From Bactericera cockerelli (taxonomy: Eukaryota > Arthropoda > Insecta > Hemiptera > Triozidae): a stretch of 64,000 bases of DNA. The stretch covers positions 19,770,703 through 19,834,702 of the forward strand of contig CM044963.1 of NCBI GenBank assembly GCA_024516035.1. Direction: 5' to 3'. Made by a program: the position numbers and the translations under genes. Below the pieces are notes generated by a model, which did no database searches, was not told the origin of the DNA, and saw only the letters and a list, made by a program, of their open reading frames with translations. Shown here piece after piece: positions 1 to 10,624 of the stretch. Position 1 is the first letter of the stretch. Each line of letters opens with the position of its first letter.

Positions 1-1632
1 AATCTCTAGTGATCCAAAATTTATATTTATTTGATATTGTTTCATAAAATCTCTACCCAAAACTAACTTGTGCGCATGTAGATTTTCTACCACAATAAAA
101 TTTTGTACGAAAGAATTATTATTGATTTCTATTTCCTGATTATAGATTATACCACATGGCTTTATATCAGAACCATTTGCTGCTGTAAGTTTACCCAGAT
201 ATGGGGTGATTGTTTCGGGATGCATAATGTACTTTTTTTCTATTATAGATAAACAAGATCCAGTGTCTACCAAGGCTCTGATTTTGAAATTGTTGATTTT
301 AGTTAATACGGAACAATTTCCCACATCTGATTCTGTTATAGGGTTTACATTAGCGGGATAAGAAGATTGAGAATCATTTAATTGATTATACGGTATGATT
401 TTATCGGGGAGAGTTGTGAGGTCCTTTTTGTCTATTACACATTGTTTACTTTGTATACCATCATGAGTCATTTTTGGGCGTTTGACATGCCCTCGTCGAA
501 ATTTTGGTTTCTTTGAAATTGACTTTTGATTGTTATAGTAATTGTTTCTGCCGTTATTGTTGAAACGATTATGAGTGTTTCTTCCGAGGTTGTATCTATT
601 GTTGTGGTTGTGATACATTCTAGATTGATTAAAAAATTTATTTTGAGGATTGTAACTGATATTCGATTGTTTATTTACATTGGGGTAATATGGTACTATC
701 TCTTTAGAGGCGGGAACCTCTTGAGAGTCAGATATTTTCTGATAATCATTTTGATTGCCCTGAACATTAGGTGTATTTCTAAATTTTTTGTTACTGTTGT
801 AATTGTACCTGTTGTTGTACTGGCTATCATACCTATAATTATTATTATTATTATACGTGATTACTCCACATTGATTTGTACCACAATAATTAGTACCGTG
901 AAAATTCCTAGGAGATATTTTGTTAAACGGTTTATTTCGTTCTTTTGAAAAATTATTAGCATTTTGGTTTCCATGTTTGAAATATGTATTTCTGTTATCT
1001 AAAATTGACTGGGGTTGATTCCCTTTCAACGATCTTATTTCCTTGATTTTTTGGGCATTCATTATAGTCCTCACGTTGTTTAATAAATCACGAATGGTGT
1101 CATTATTTAGCAAGGTTATTTTATCTATTAATTCTACAGAAAAACCTTTAATGACATGGTTAATTTTGTCTGTTTCTGACATGTTTATGTCAACAAGTCT
1201 AACCAGCCTCAGAACATCGGTTATGTACTCAAATACTGTTTCCTTATGGCTATGTATCCTATTTTCTAACTGTGATCTTAGATCGTAGGATTTATCAATG
1301 CTAAAATACAGTTGTAGATAGTCAAAAAATTCAACTGTTGTACCGTATTCAAATTGAGCCTGAAAATTTTCGAGTGCATCTAATGCTGCTCCCTTTAAGT
1401 AATTCGGCATGTAATTAATTGAGTCTCTGTCCGACCAATTATTTGCATTCATAGCCCTCTCATATGATCTGATGAACTTGTCCAGATCATCTTTATATGA
1501 ACCACTGTAAATCAATGGATCTACTCGGATGCCTTCTTTTCTTGGATAAGGTTGCAACGCCTTACTAAGATTTTGTAGATCCTTCAATTGAATTACCTCA
1601 TTTTTTGACATTTCTCCTACCAATTCAGCCAT
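1..1632 (-). CDS. Gag-protease polyprotein of a Ty3/Gypsy-like retrotransposon, partial
   Basis: The frame starting at the ATG whose complement is 1630-1632 stays open for 544 codons and runs off the left edge, so reverse transcriptase, RNase H and integrase would lie outside the window. Residues 1 to about 215 look like a Ty3-type Gag capsid, including the stretch YLKGAALDALENF. Residues about 235-400 are very rich in Asn, Tyr and basic residues. I see no CCHC zinc knuckle there, only CGTNQC followed later by a basic patch (KFRRGHVKRPK). From about residue 453 comes a retroviral-type aspartic protease: ALVDTGSCLSII with the catalytic DTG at 456-458, and LGRDF near 525. The family-level calls rest on known motifs; the Ty3/Gypsy assignment is inference because no RT or integrase is visible. 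No stop or frameshift appears, so the copy may be young. Gag and protease share one frame. Confidence 0.85.
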   Translation of the reverse strand, partial: MAELVGEMSKNEVIQLKDLQNLSKALQPYPRKEGIRVDPLIYSGSYKDDLDKFIRSYERAMNANNWSDRDSINYMPNYLKGAALDALENFQAQFEYGTTVEFFDYLQLYFSIDKSYDLRSQLENRIHSHKETVFEYITDVLRLVRLVDINMSETDKINHVIKGFSVELIDKITLLNNDTIRDLLNNVRTIMNAQKIKEIRSLKGNQPQSILDNRNTYFKHGNQNANNFSKERNKPFNKISPRNFHGTNYCGTNQCGVITYNNNNNYRYDSQYNNRYNYNSNKKFRNTPNVQGNQNDYQKISDSQEVPASKEIVPYYPNVNKQSNISYNPQNKFFNQSRMYHNHNNRYNLGRNTHNRFNNNGRNNYYNNQKSISKKPKFRRGHVKRPKMTHDGIQSKQCVIDKKDLTTLPDKIIPYNQLNDSQSSYPANVNPITESDVGNCSVLTKINNFKIRALVDTGSCLSIIEKKYIMHPETITPYLGKLTAANGSDIKPCGIIYNQEIEINNNSFVQNFIVVENLHAHKLVLGRDFMKQYQININFGSLEI

Positions 1633-2173
1633 TTTAGAAACTATTAATTTCAATTAATAATAGTCTTTACTTTACAAAAAAAATTGTTTTGTGATAATAA
1701 ATTTTATTTTTGTTGGAGTACCTGTATATTATTTTCCCCAACTAAAAAAAACTTTAAGTTTAGTTAAGTACCTATTTTAAAATATTTAAATTTACTAAAC
1801 ACCTTTGCACCCTATTATGAATAAAACGCGATTTTTTTTTTGTATTACAAAATTTTGCAAATTGGGGCATAAAAATTAAAAAATTCAAAATATTAAAATG
1901 AAACAATAATAAGTCAAAGTTAGACGTAAAAGGATAATTTTTTTTAAACGGAAAAATAGTTTCACCATGAAAATAATGAAAATGAATTATTGAAACGACG
2001 TACGAATAGCTGTATTTTTTTTTTTTTTTTTCTTCGTGGCTTAACACATTTGTGCCTTTTCCACAAGGGTGATAAATTGTTGTTGTTACTGCGCCTTTTG
2101 GCGAACAGTCCTACAAACAATTTAGGGAAAACGGCCTCCTTTAAGGACTTATTTATTAGAAAATAAATCAGGA
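1633..2173 (-). other. Retrotransposon leader between primer-binding site and gag
   Basis: About 540 bp separate the primer-binding site from the gag ATG. The stretch is AT-rich, with long homopolymers (for example a T run near 2021-2036 on the plus strand), and has no convincing ORF. It would be the 5' untranslated and packaging region of the minus-strand element. Confidence 0.6.
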
Positions 2174-2190
2174 GAATCGCACCTCCACCA
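2174..2190 (-). other. Primer-binding site candidate
   Basis: On the minus strand the sequence one base after the inner LTR is TGGTGGAGGTGCGATTC. A start of TGG one base from the LTR is typical of a site complementary to a tRNA 3' CCA end. I could not name the tRNA. This site links the LTRs to the gag ORF as parts of one element. Confidence 0.65.
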
Positions 2191-2191
2191 T

Positions 2192-2651
2192 TGTAACGGG
2201 GGGTAGTTTTGACCTACTCCCTTCTACAAGATTTAAGGTCTCGTGGACCGACTTAATTTAGACAATGCTGAAATAGATAAGAGAAGCAGAAAGGTTGATT
2301 TGGTATTTGCGTCAAGGTGAACGATAATGTTATATTTTATTGGATCAATATATTTTATTGGATACACTGAACACTGGTATATAAATAATAATTAAATAAT
2401 AAAAGAATCGATTTAAACTATTCGTACGTTTAATGGTTTTTAAATAAAATAAGTATATTGGGGATGATATCGTCTTACCTTGAGCACTCTGCTTTTCTTC
2501 ACCGTCAAAAACTAAGTGACGCCTAATTCATATTTGTGATTCGACGGCGTAGGAACTAAGAAGTGGGGATAGGATTGGGCAATTTGAATAAGTGCCCTTT
2601 CAGCATTTTATGGCTATCATATGGTTTTAGGCTTTTAGCAGTGGCGTGACA
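2192..2651 (-). mobile_element. Inner 5' LTR
   Basis: A 460-bp LTR that reads TGTCACG...CGTTACA on the minus strand, so it has TG...CA ends and an imperfect 7-bp terminal inverted repeat. It contains an insect-style initiator TCAGTG (complement of 2365-2370) just after a TATATA stretch, and AATAAA motifs downstream, consistent with U3-R-U5 order in minus orientation. One A separates it from the primer-binding site. Confidence 0.85.
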
Positions 2652-2652
2652 T

Positions 2653-3112
2653 TGTAACGGGGGGTAGTTTTGACCTACTCCCTTCTACAAGATTTAAGGT
2701 CTCGTGGACCGACTTAATTTAGACAATGCTGAAATAGATAAGAGAAGCAGAAAGGTTGATTTGGTATTTGCGTCAAGGTGAACGATAATGTTATATTTTA
2801 TTGGATCAATATATTTTATTGGATACACTGAACACTGGTATATAAATAATAATTAAATAATAAAAGAATCGATTTAAACTATTCGTACGTTTAATGGTTT
2901 TTAAATAAAATAAGTATATTGGGGATGATATCGTCTTACCTTGAGCACTCTGCTTTTCTTCACCGTCAAAAACTAAGTGACGCCTAATTCATATTTGTGA
3001 TTCGACGGCGTAGGAACTAAGAAGTGGGGATAGGATTGGGCAATTTGAATAAGTGCCCTTTCAGCATTTTATGGCTATCATATGGTTTTAGGCTTTTAGC
3101 AGTGGCGTGACA
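2653..3112 (-). mobile_element. Outer 5' LTR, identical tandem copy
   Basis: A second 460-bp LTR with no difference from the inner one that I could see on reading, in the same orientation. Only one base (2652, A on the minus strand) separates the two. The period is exactly 461. The outer edge abuts a minisatellite at 3113. An assembly duplication cannot be excluded from sequence alone. Confidence 0.85.
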
Positions 3113-3295
3113 ACCTCCACACCAAAAACACCTCCACACAAAAACATATCTACATTGAAACACCTTCACTCTACAAAGACTCCACACTGAAACACATCTA
3201 CATTAAAACACCTCCACACTACAACGACTCCACACTGAAACCTCCACACAAAAACACCTGCACACTGAAACACCTCCACACATCAACTGAAAAAA
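3113..3295. repeat. Degenerate minisatellite
   Basis: Imperfect tandem units close to acacctccacactgaaa, varying in length, fill the DNA just outside the outer LTR. It was probably the insertion target. The octamer acctccac occurs both here (3113-3120) and in the primer-binding region (2181-2188). Confidence 0.7.
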
Positions 3296-3784
3296 ACACT
3301 TTCAATACGTACATATATAGGTAGAAGATATTCTCAGAAGCAACACGATACGACGGATTTTAACGGAGACAAAAAACTCGAAACTTTCCGTTACGTGTTT
3401 ACTTTGAGCATCAAAATAAAGGGAAAAATTAACGAAAACTTTTTTTTTTATCTCTCTCCCGAAAAAAAGAGGATAAGACAATAAGAGGGGGGATGAAAAA
3501 AGGGGAGGGGTGGGTATTGGGGGAGCAGGAGGGGTGATTAGGGGGAGGCAGGGAGGTGGAAACAAACAGTACCCGAAAGGAAACTTTTTCCGGGAGTAAA
3601 GTGATTCCACCGTAAATATTAGGGCAGTGGCGGAACGAGAAGAGAAAAATTTACAAAATGAAAATTCAACAAAAAGTAATGCTTGAAGATGATAGATACA
3701 TCTTGGTTAAAAATCATATGCATAGTTGCATACATACTCGTAATTTTATGTAAATTTGTATATGTACTTAAATACCTTTACACT
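3296..3784. other. No gene seen; G-rich patch
   Basis: Unique-looking AT-rich DNA with a G-rich purine patch at about 3468-3570. The open frame opposite it is proline/serine-rich and simply mirrors this composition. Confidence 0.5.
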
Positions 3785-3915
3785 TTACACCCATGCCATG
3801 CCGGTAACGGAAAAACTAGGTCACCACTTTGTGCTCAGACCGGGATTCGAACTAGCTATTTACTACTACGTGCGCAGGACGTGGAAGTGCTTCCTTCAAA
3901 CATAGGCTCATGTAT
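3785..3915 (-). mobile_element. tRNA-like SINE fragment
   Basis: The minus strand carries a B-box-like TAGTTCGAATCCC (complement near 3840-3852). The surrounding 120 bp resemble a tRNA-headed SINE, but I found no second copy of this family here and no clear A box. Confidence 0.4.
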
Positions 3916-4048
3916 TGTTAATATTACTGCCTCAAATAATGGTCAATATCTCAAATAAATTTGAGACAAAAATAAATTATTATTATTATTAACTAAAAGG
4001 TCTAAAAACTAAAAGGTCACTTTTAAAATAACATTATAAATATAATAA

Positions 4049-4087
4049 AAAGGGGCCCAACACATGCTTTGCATCATGGGTCCCTTA
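4049..4087 (+). other. Stem-loop with G-rich and C-rich arms
   Basis: AAGGGGCCCA pairs with TGGGTCCCTT around an inner ATGC-ttt-GCAT hairpin. The architecture (outer G/C stem, inner palindrome, triloop) resembles the LINE-like tails elsewhere in the window, though the sequence differs. AT-rich DNA follows it. Confidence 0.45.
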
Positions 4088-4468
4088 AACTTGGCCTATT
4101 TTTAATTTTATTTGATTAATAAGTTATCTCCTTATAAATAAATTTATTTAAGAAAATGAAACGTATTTGTTTAATTAAGAAGAAACTTTTGAAAGTAAAA
4201 AATAAAAAAAAAAAAAAAATAAGAGGTCAAACATCGAGTGGAACTCTCAATAACTCTGGATCCCTTCGCTAAGTGGATTTACAGACACGAATTACGCTAT
4301 TTTACAGACACGAATTCCGAAATCTTCCGCCACTGATAAAAATTTCGAAAGGAGGTGTATTTGTTTATGTCTCCGGTTTTTTTTCTCTCTCGGTAATCAA
4401 GTCGAAACTTTGCCATTATATATTGCACGCTTTCAGATATCTTTGTTTTTAATCTACATGAAGAAGAG

Positions 4469-4469
4469 G

Positions 4470-4543
<74 letters not shown>
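4469..4543 (+). repeat. (AG)n microsatellite
   Basis: About 37 AG units with one AGCG interruption near 4507. Arg-Glu and Ser-Leu open frames on its two strands are translations of the repeat. Confidence 0.95.
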
Positions 4544-4551
<8 letters not shown>

Positions 4552-4773
4552 TACAATACCTGATGCCATCCAAAAATCTCTTCCATCCCATCCATCTTAC
4601 CTTCCCGCAATCCCTAACTCTTTTTTTCAGCCTGTTTCATACATAGATATTTGCCTCCCCATACATCACCCTTACGACTTTATACACTTAATCCTCCTGG
4701 GAGTTCTTAGTGTTTAATTACATGATAGTAATGCACGAGGTTAAAAATCGAGAAATAAAAATAATGCCACTTG

Positions 4774-4948
4774 CCGACCTCCGTGACTCAGTCGTTAAGA
4801 GCATTGGTTGCTGACGCGGAGGTTGCGGGTTCAGATCCCGGCTGGAGCGCAAAATTCTGACCAAGTTTTCCCGTTCACGGTATGGCATGAATGTAAAGGT
4901 AAAGTGCTGTTCCGGGGCACTCACTACCTTCTTTAAAAAAAAAAAAAA
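4774..4948 (+). mobile_element. SINE-F, complete, tRNA-headed
   Basis: The head has an A-box-like GTGACTCAGTCGTTAAGAGC and a B box GGTTCAGATCC, followed by an unrelated body and a poly(A) tail ending about 4950. Flanks AATGCCACTTG (4763-4773) and AATGTCACTTG (4949-4959) form a target-site duplication with one mismatch. This marks a LINE-mobilised Pol III retroposon. Confidence 0.8.
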
Positions 4949-4959
4949 AATGTCACTTG

Positions 4960-5849
4960 AGTTTTTGAGAAGGAAGTGATTTACATCCTGATAGTAACTG
5001 ACAGTATGATAGTTGATCAAATTTGTTGGGTCAGAATGGACCGAATCACCGAATCGGCCATTTTGTATACAAATAAACTTTTTAAAAAAACGAATAACTT
5101 TCACGTGAAAAAATATAATGAAAGTAAGATCAGAATGTCACGTCCTGAATTCCTATGCTTCAATTTCAAATTAGCCTGTATGGGCTAGTTTCATTTTCAC
5201 CATATGGGATAGGTGTAAGGAGGGGTATTATATTTATTCAAATAATGGCATCACATTTATGATAGTCCCTGATCAAACTCTCCACTCAGCTAATATCAAG
5301 AATTCCAGACGGAGAAAAGGAAATGAAGTCAAATCACAATCTCCTTCTTTTCCCTTATAATGTCATGTCCAATTTGGAATTTTCTCTGAAAGTACTTATT
5401 TCTCTCTCTCACTATTTTTCTCAATCGAACTCGCTCTCTCTCTACCCCCCTCTCTGTCTCTGTCTCTCTCTCTCCGTCTCTCTTTCACATACACATTAAC
5501 CAGGTCAGTTCGTCCTCTTTTCTAAAGGATAAATGGGAACCCATTAGGACAAGCATTTCGAAGTCTTTTATAAGGAAATTGACCTCTTCAATTTCTATAC
5601 ACCTCCCCCACCTTCCCTCCTCTATATCTACTTCTATTCTATCTCTTTCTCACCTTCTGAATGCTCTGTTTCTAGTTTCTATCATTCTCTTTATCTCTCT
5701 CTGTCTACTTTAATTTCTTTTTCTCTCAATATTCTTCTCTCTCATGCTCTTGGATACACTACCAGTCCTAATGTTCCACAAAAAATATATTCCACAAAAA
5801 ATTTCTATTCATTTAAAAAATGAAATTATGTTCATACTTTTTTTTAAAA
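4960..5849. other. No gene seen; pyrimidine-rich stretch
   Basis: A C/T-rich stretch with short (TC)n runs covers about 5395-5735. The rest is unremarkable AT-rich DNA. Confidence 0.5.
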
Positions 5850-5861
5850 TATTATACTTTT

Positions 5862-6117
5862 TTTTTAAGTGGGGTTTAACGTCGCTTTCAACTGCCATGG
5901 TCATATCACGACGGGGGTTTTACCCTCCATTCGCAGGAAACTCACAAACCTGGTACTCACATTGACCTCACCCAGCCTGAGTGGGGCCGGGAAAAGCCAG
6001 CGTCACGAGAATTAGAATTTGAATGGTCACCCATCCAAGTCTTAACCTCGCTGGATGTCGCTTAACTTCGGTGTTCTGAAGGGAACCGGTGTATTCAACA
6101 TGCCATCGACGCTGGCT
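5862..6117 (-). mobile_element. SINE-5S, complete, 5S rRNA-headed
   Basis: On the minus strand the first 121 nt (6116 to 5996) closely resemble insect 5S rRNA, including CATGTTGAATACACCGGTTC, CACCGAAGTTAAGC and ACTTGGATGGGTGACC. GCCAGCGTC at the start pairs with GACGCTGGC at the end, as in 5S helix I, and a TTTT run follows. The body then carries an ACCCAGCCTG-type palindromic core and ends in a short A run. Flanks TATTATACTTTT (5850-5861 and 6118-6129) are a 12-bp target-site duplication. Confidence 0.88.
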
Positions 6118-6129
6118 TATTATACTTTT

Positions 6130-6932
6130 ATTTGAAAATCAGTAGATTTTATTTGTAAAATTGAAATTATGTTCAACTTGATGGAAAGCAAAAAAAAAAA
6201 AAAATCATGTAACTACTCACCCTCTCGGCTGGATGCATCCGAGAATTGTTGTGCGTACGCCAAGTTCACACAGAGTAGCAACCAAGAGCTGAACATACCT
6301 GTGGACAGAAGAGAGGAGAACGAGATGAGATAAATGAAACCATTCATTAAAGAATAAATTAGGGATTCCCACCTAATATAACTTATTGCTTTTTCTAACA
6401 CAAAACAATCAACATCAAAAGGATTAAAATAAAAAGAATTTTCAACCTATACAAAATATTTAAACAAAATTACTTTATGATATAAAATTATTTTCGAATA
6501 TTGCGTAATGTACTGCCCCAGAATTCTCTGAAACGTAAGTTGAACCACCAATGTGGTAAAAAAATCGTTTTTCCCAGCATATTCTACCACTGGTTTATAT
6601 CAAATGAACTACTTCTTTATTCAACCCTCAGTAAAAGTGGCCAATATGAGAATCTAGATAAATAAGGGTATTAAATTGTAGGCAAATGTATTGTGTATGT
6701 AAATTTCTAATTCATCATCCTGAGAAAGAACGAAGACCAATCATGTGTGTTCCAGGCTAACGAAAATAAATTCATTGCCAACTTGGAGTGATGATTTTAC
6801 ACAAGAATACAAGCAGAGTTTTTTTTTCGAGAAAAAAGAAAAATCCATCTAAAAATATTAACAGACGATTTTATCCTCTCCTGACAAGATTACAAATTAA
6901 CATTTAGATTAGAGAAGAAGAGTGTGAGAGAG

Positions 6933-6933
<1 letters not shown>
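6130..6933. other. No gene seen
   Basis: AT-rich sequence without long frames, family repeats or recognisable motifs. Confidence 0.5.

Positions 6934-6990
<57 letters not shown>
6934..6990 (+). repeat. (AG)n microsatellite
   Basis: Nearly uninterrupted AG units, with a smaller AG cluster at about 7062-7102. Confidence 0.9.
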
Positions 6991-6994
<4 letters not shown>

Positions 6995-7488
6995 GAATGT
7001 GACAAAACTATAAAACTAACTCGATAAAAATAATCAGGAAAGGGGGAAGAGGAATATGTAGGGAGAGAGAGAAAAAAAAGAGTGAGAGAGAGAGAGAGAG
7101 AGTAAAACATAAGGGACTAATCTTCTTATCGAAGTGCAGATAATTTTTTAGCACTTTGTACAGAGGACAGAGATTACGAGAGAGACAGAGAGGGAATGCT
7201 CAAGAGATTTCGCATAAAAAAATCGCACTTGTGAAGTTTGCACACGTAGAATTACGTTTACACCGGGCACTCTGACTAGAGCTGGGGTAGGGGAAGTAAA
7301 TAAGCTTCAGTTAGAATTCATGGAGATATTTGCATCGATCATACTATCACGATAAGAAATGTACGAGTCTTTAAAGGCAATGTATTTTTCTCTCTATTTT
7401 TTATTTTTATTAATAGTCTTAAAATGAAAATAATAGATAGTAATAACTTTTTTGAGCAAAAATTTAATTAAACTCGAGACGCAATACC

Positions 7489-7632
7489 AGCGTCGATGAA
7501 GACTGCGTGCTGCTGGCACTCCAACCCAAGCTGGGTGAGGTTAATGAGGGTAGTAGGTTTGTGAGTTTCCTGTAAATGGAGGGTACCTAATCCTCCCGTC
7601 GCCATATGACAATTCACTTGAGAGTAACGTTT
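7489..7632 (+). mobile_element. SINE-5S copy with deleted head
   Basis: Begins with the family start (CCAGCGTCGATG), then jumps to GCTGGC and the shared body with AGCTGGGTGAGGTTAATG and the CCCGTCG region. Most of the 5S segment is missing. Confidence 0.7.
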
Positions 7633-7797
7633 ATTTTTTTATTTAGAAACTCTTTATTAGTAGAACAATATATACAGACAAATAATGGTAAAAATTAAAT
7701 ATAAAAATTGACAATATTAACAATATAAACAAGAGAAAAAAATATATTCATATGTCCTAACTAAAGGGCGGGGTTATTGCCTATGGCAATCTCTTCC
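7633..7797 (-). mobile_element. LINE-like 3' tail, tail-1
   Basis: Minus-strand copy of tail-1: a GGGTGG...ATTGCC-ata-GGCAAT...CCCGCCC stem-loop, then an A/T-rich 3' region. The element's left end meets the SINE-5S copy. Nothing upstream of the stem-loop is retained. Confidence 0.65.
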
Positions 7798-7899
7798 ACC
7801 CAACCCTTAAACACAAATTTAAAAAAATACTACAGAACCCATGTGTATGCAAACAGTATTCAAAATGTTCGCGACAAGTACAATTTCTGCCACTATTAT

Positions 7900-8600
7900 A
7901 TTACTCCAAGTTCCATAATCAACTCCCGTTACCTTCCTTTTCCTCTTTCTCCTCCTCCTCCTCCTCTCTTTTCTTCACTACAATCTAGTCCCCCCCCACA
8001 CCTCCACGTAATCACATTTCCCTTTAATCTTCCTACTGGAAAACTGGAAAATCACATATGGATAACCGAATTACCCCCCCCCCCCGCCCAAACCTCTCTC
8101 ACACTCTATTTCTTGTAACTACTAAAGATCCTAGCCATCCACCAGAGCAAGCGAGAGAGAGAGAGAGAGAGAGCAGGAAGGGTGAAATCTGTTGCGAAAA
8201 TTCAATTTGAGCAAGTTGATGTGGAATTGGATTTGCACAACGGAAAATGATTCTGAGCTCTCCCCCTCTCTCTCACTGTACCAGACTTGCTTGTGTCAGG
8301 AAGTTGAATAGTATTCAAGAAAAAGAAAGGACGCAAGGTTCTATATGGAAAAGAGGAAAGTGCTGCGAGGAAGTATGGGAAGGAAGAGAAAGAAAGGGAG
8401 ACAGGGGAAGGAAGAGAAAGAAGCAGAGACAGAGGAAAAGAGGAAATATAGAAGAGAGACACATGAGAGTACATGAAATAACATGGAGGGAGGTAAAGGA
8501 AAGATTCCAAATGAAGGAGAAAAGATAGAAAGAGAAATAGAGAGGAATACACAAGAAACGAGTCTATGAAAGAGGAAGAAATAATGACAAAATAGAAGAG
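7900..8600 (+). repeat. Pyrimidine then purine low-complexity tracts
   Basis: C/T-rich sequence at about 7925-8105 (including a C run near 8075) gives way to a strongly purine-biased plus strand at about 8325-8590. The Lys/Arg/Glu-rich and Ser/Leu/Phe-rich frames here reflect composition. Confidence 0.7.
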
Positions 8601-9292
8601 TAGGAAAGACTCCAAGAAAGGAGCAAGGAAGCAGCATTTTCCAATTTACTTTCAATTAAAACATGGCAAGAAGCTAAGCAACTAGTTATGCCCTCGCAGC
8701 ATTTACAGCCAGAATAACAGGCAACCTGCATGAGATTATTGCACAACATCCTAAAACCATAAGACCTTCCTAAATAAAGACAAGCTGAATTGATATCAGA
8801 AAGTCTTTGGTGGAAATATTTTTTGAACGAATACAATCATAATTTCAGAAATATTTCTTGTGAACTAGAATCAAACCCACAATCTTAACACATTTAGACA
8901 AACTTCTTACTTCTATATGACTATAACAGTGCATAAAGTGCATTCATGACAATTTGGCACTCAAGGAGCAAACAGTACGTGACTGTGGCCCACTGCAAAA
9001 TCGACGCCAAATTTCAAATAGCTTACATTGCACAGCGAAAGAGAAGTTCGAAAAAGCAAATAAAAGATGTGCTCAAATTTCGAAGCAATAATTTTCTACA
9101 ATACTGTCTGAGCATAAATCTTGAGAGAAGCGAAAGCATATCTAGAGATATACTTTGCACGTTCAAAGATGGCAAGAACATAGATTGTATGCATACGGAC
9201 TTGTAGTATCTACACACCCAAAGAGATACGGTGCATTGGCACTAGACAATTATGCGAATAAGAGAGGAAGAGTCTGGGAGAGATTGCGAGTA

Positions 9293-9295
<3 letters not shown>
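8601..9295. other. No gene seen
   Basis: Ordinary AT-rich DNA. Frames of about 86-90 codons here match no family I know and lack supporting signals. Confidence 0.45.

Positions 9296-9371
<76 letters not shown>
9296..9371 (+). repeat. Compound (GT)n(AG)n microsatellite
   Basis: About 16 GT units (to 9327) pass directly into AG units (to 9371). Confidence 0.95.
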
Positions 9372-9372
<1 letters not shown>

Positions 9373-9665
9373 AAATACAGACGTAGCGAATGCATATGAT
9401 CGCGTGCCAAATTGTTTTTTTTTTAACATTTCGTAGCGCGGCGGAATTTTCGACATAATAATTGTAAATTGAACGAAAATTGTTGGCTTTAATTAAAATA
9501 GTGTAAACAATTTCGTTTATTGTTTCGATCGCAAACGTCAGATGGGAGAGTGTTCCGCAGGGCTCGAGCATCAGATAGAAGAGGATGAGTCTGCGGGGAT
9601 CAATACGTGTTTACTCCGTATGCCGCATTTGCGCTTATTTTATTTTTCTTTAATCTTTACACTTA

Positions 9666-9794
9666 GGGCGGCATTGATAGACGTTTTTGTAATACCTCTG
9701 TGGCGCTAAGTCACGCATTGCGTACTGTGTGACATAGGGAAAACGGACGCTTAGCAATGACCTGTGATATAGAATTTGTCTATTAATTTCGCCC
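9666..9794. mobile_element. PIF/Harbinger-like MITE
   Basis: A 129-bp element whose ends GGGCGGCATTGATAGACG and (complement) GGGCGAAATTAATAGAC form imperfect inverted repeats. It is flanked by the trinucleotide TTA at 9663-9665 and 9795-9797. A 3-bp TWA duplication is the PIF/Harbinger hallmark. An opposite-orientation copy lies at 30064-30191. Confidence 0.75.
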
Positions 9795-9797
9795 TTA

Positions 9798-10417
9798 GTC
9801 TTTCATTATACATACCTATTATATATTATACATCTTTATTCTTTACACTTCTTAGTCTTTCATAATATAAAAATAGCTCTACTTTGTTTGTAAAGTTTTA
9901 GAATTCTAGATGTTCTTATTTTTTCGACTTATGAAGCTACTTACAGGTTTTTATGTTTTCGGACATTTGTTTTTGGTTGCTGGATGAAACGTCAAATAAA
10001 ATGATTTGAAAGCTTTAACAACTTTAACTGATGGAATATCTTGAAAACAATTGAAATAGGTTCAATTTCAGTATGCAGGAGACGTTTTATTACAAATAAA
10101 ATTTTAACATTTATTTGGTCGTGAAAAAAAAAAAAAAAAAAAACAAAAAGAAGAAGAAAAAATGAAGAAGACATTTTCGGAAGGATTGATACTGTCGAAA
10201 GCTTTTCTAGACAGCTGCATTTAAACAGGATATTATTCACATATACGGGTATGTAGTTTCTGCAAAAATATAGGTACAAACAAGATTCTAAAAGCTAGGA
10301 GCTCGGATCACGGAAGACATTTTTTGTCAACTTTGCAATAGGTCTCTTCAGAAATAGTGCATTATTATTTTTTAAAGCAAAGTCCTGGAGACTTTGGAGT
10401 TACCAAGTATGATATAC
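9798..10417. other. No gene seen
   Basis: AT-rich DNA with a poly(A) run near 10124-10143 and no family repeat recognised. Confidence 0.5.
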
Positions 10418-10624
10418 GAGCACTGGTAGTCAAATGGTTAACGCGCTGGTCTGGCAATACAGGTAGCGTAGGGATTCGTTGGTTCAAATCCCACCCAGTA
10501 TATGGATTTTTCCTAAATAATTTGAGTTTGTGACCACATAAGACTCTGAGGGTTAGGTGGTAGAAAATGCTTTGAGCATTAACCTTGTGTGACCTTCCAC
10601 TAAAAAGTGTTAATATTATTATAC
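10418..10624 (+). mobile_element. SINE-B, near full length
   Basis: tRNA-like head with a degenerate A box (TGGTAGTCAAATGGTTAACG) and B box GGTTCAAATCCC. The family body follows (GAGGGTTAGGTGGTAGAAAA, GCTTTGAGCATTAACC, ACCTTCCACTAAA), then a TTAATATTATTA tail. It is the best complete SINE-B here; others are mostly 3' fragments. Confidence 0.78.

Noticed and set aside
526..1288. Plus-strand frames of 140 and 81 codons
   Set aside because: They are antisense to the gag-protease ORF and rich in Val/Ile because of the Asn-rich region opposite.
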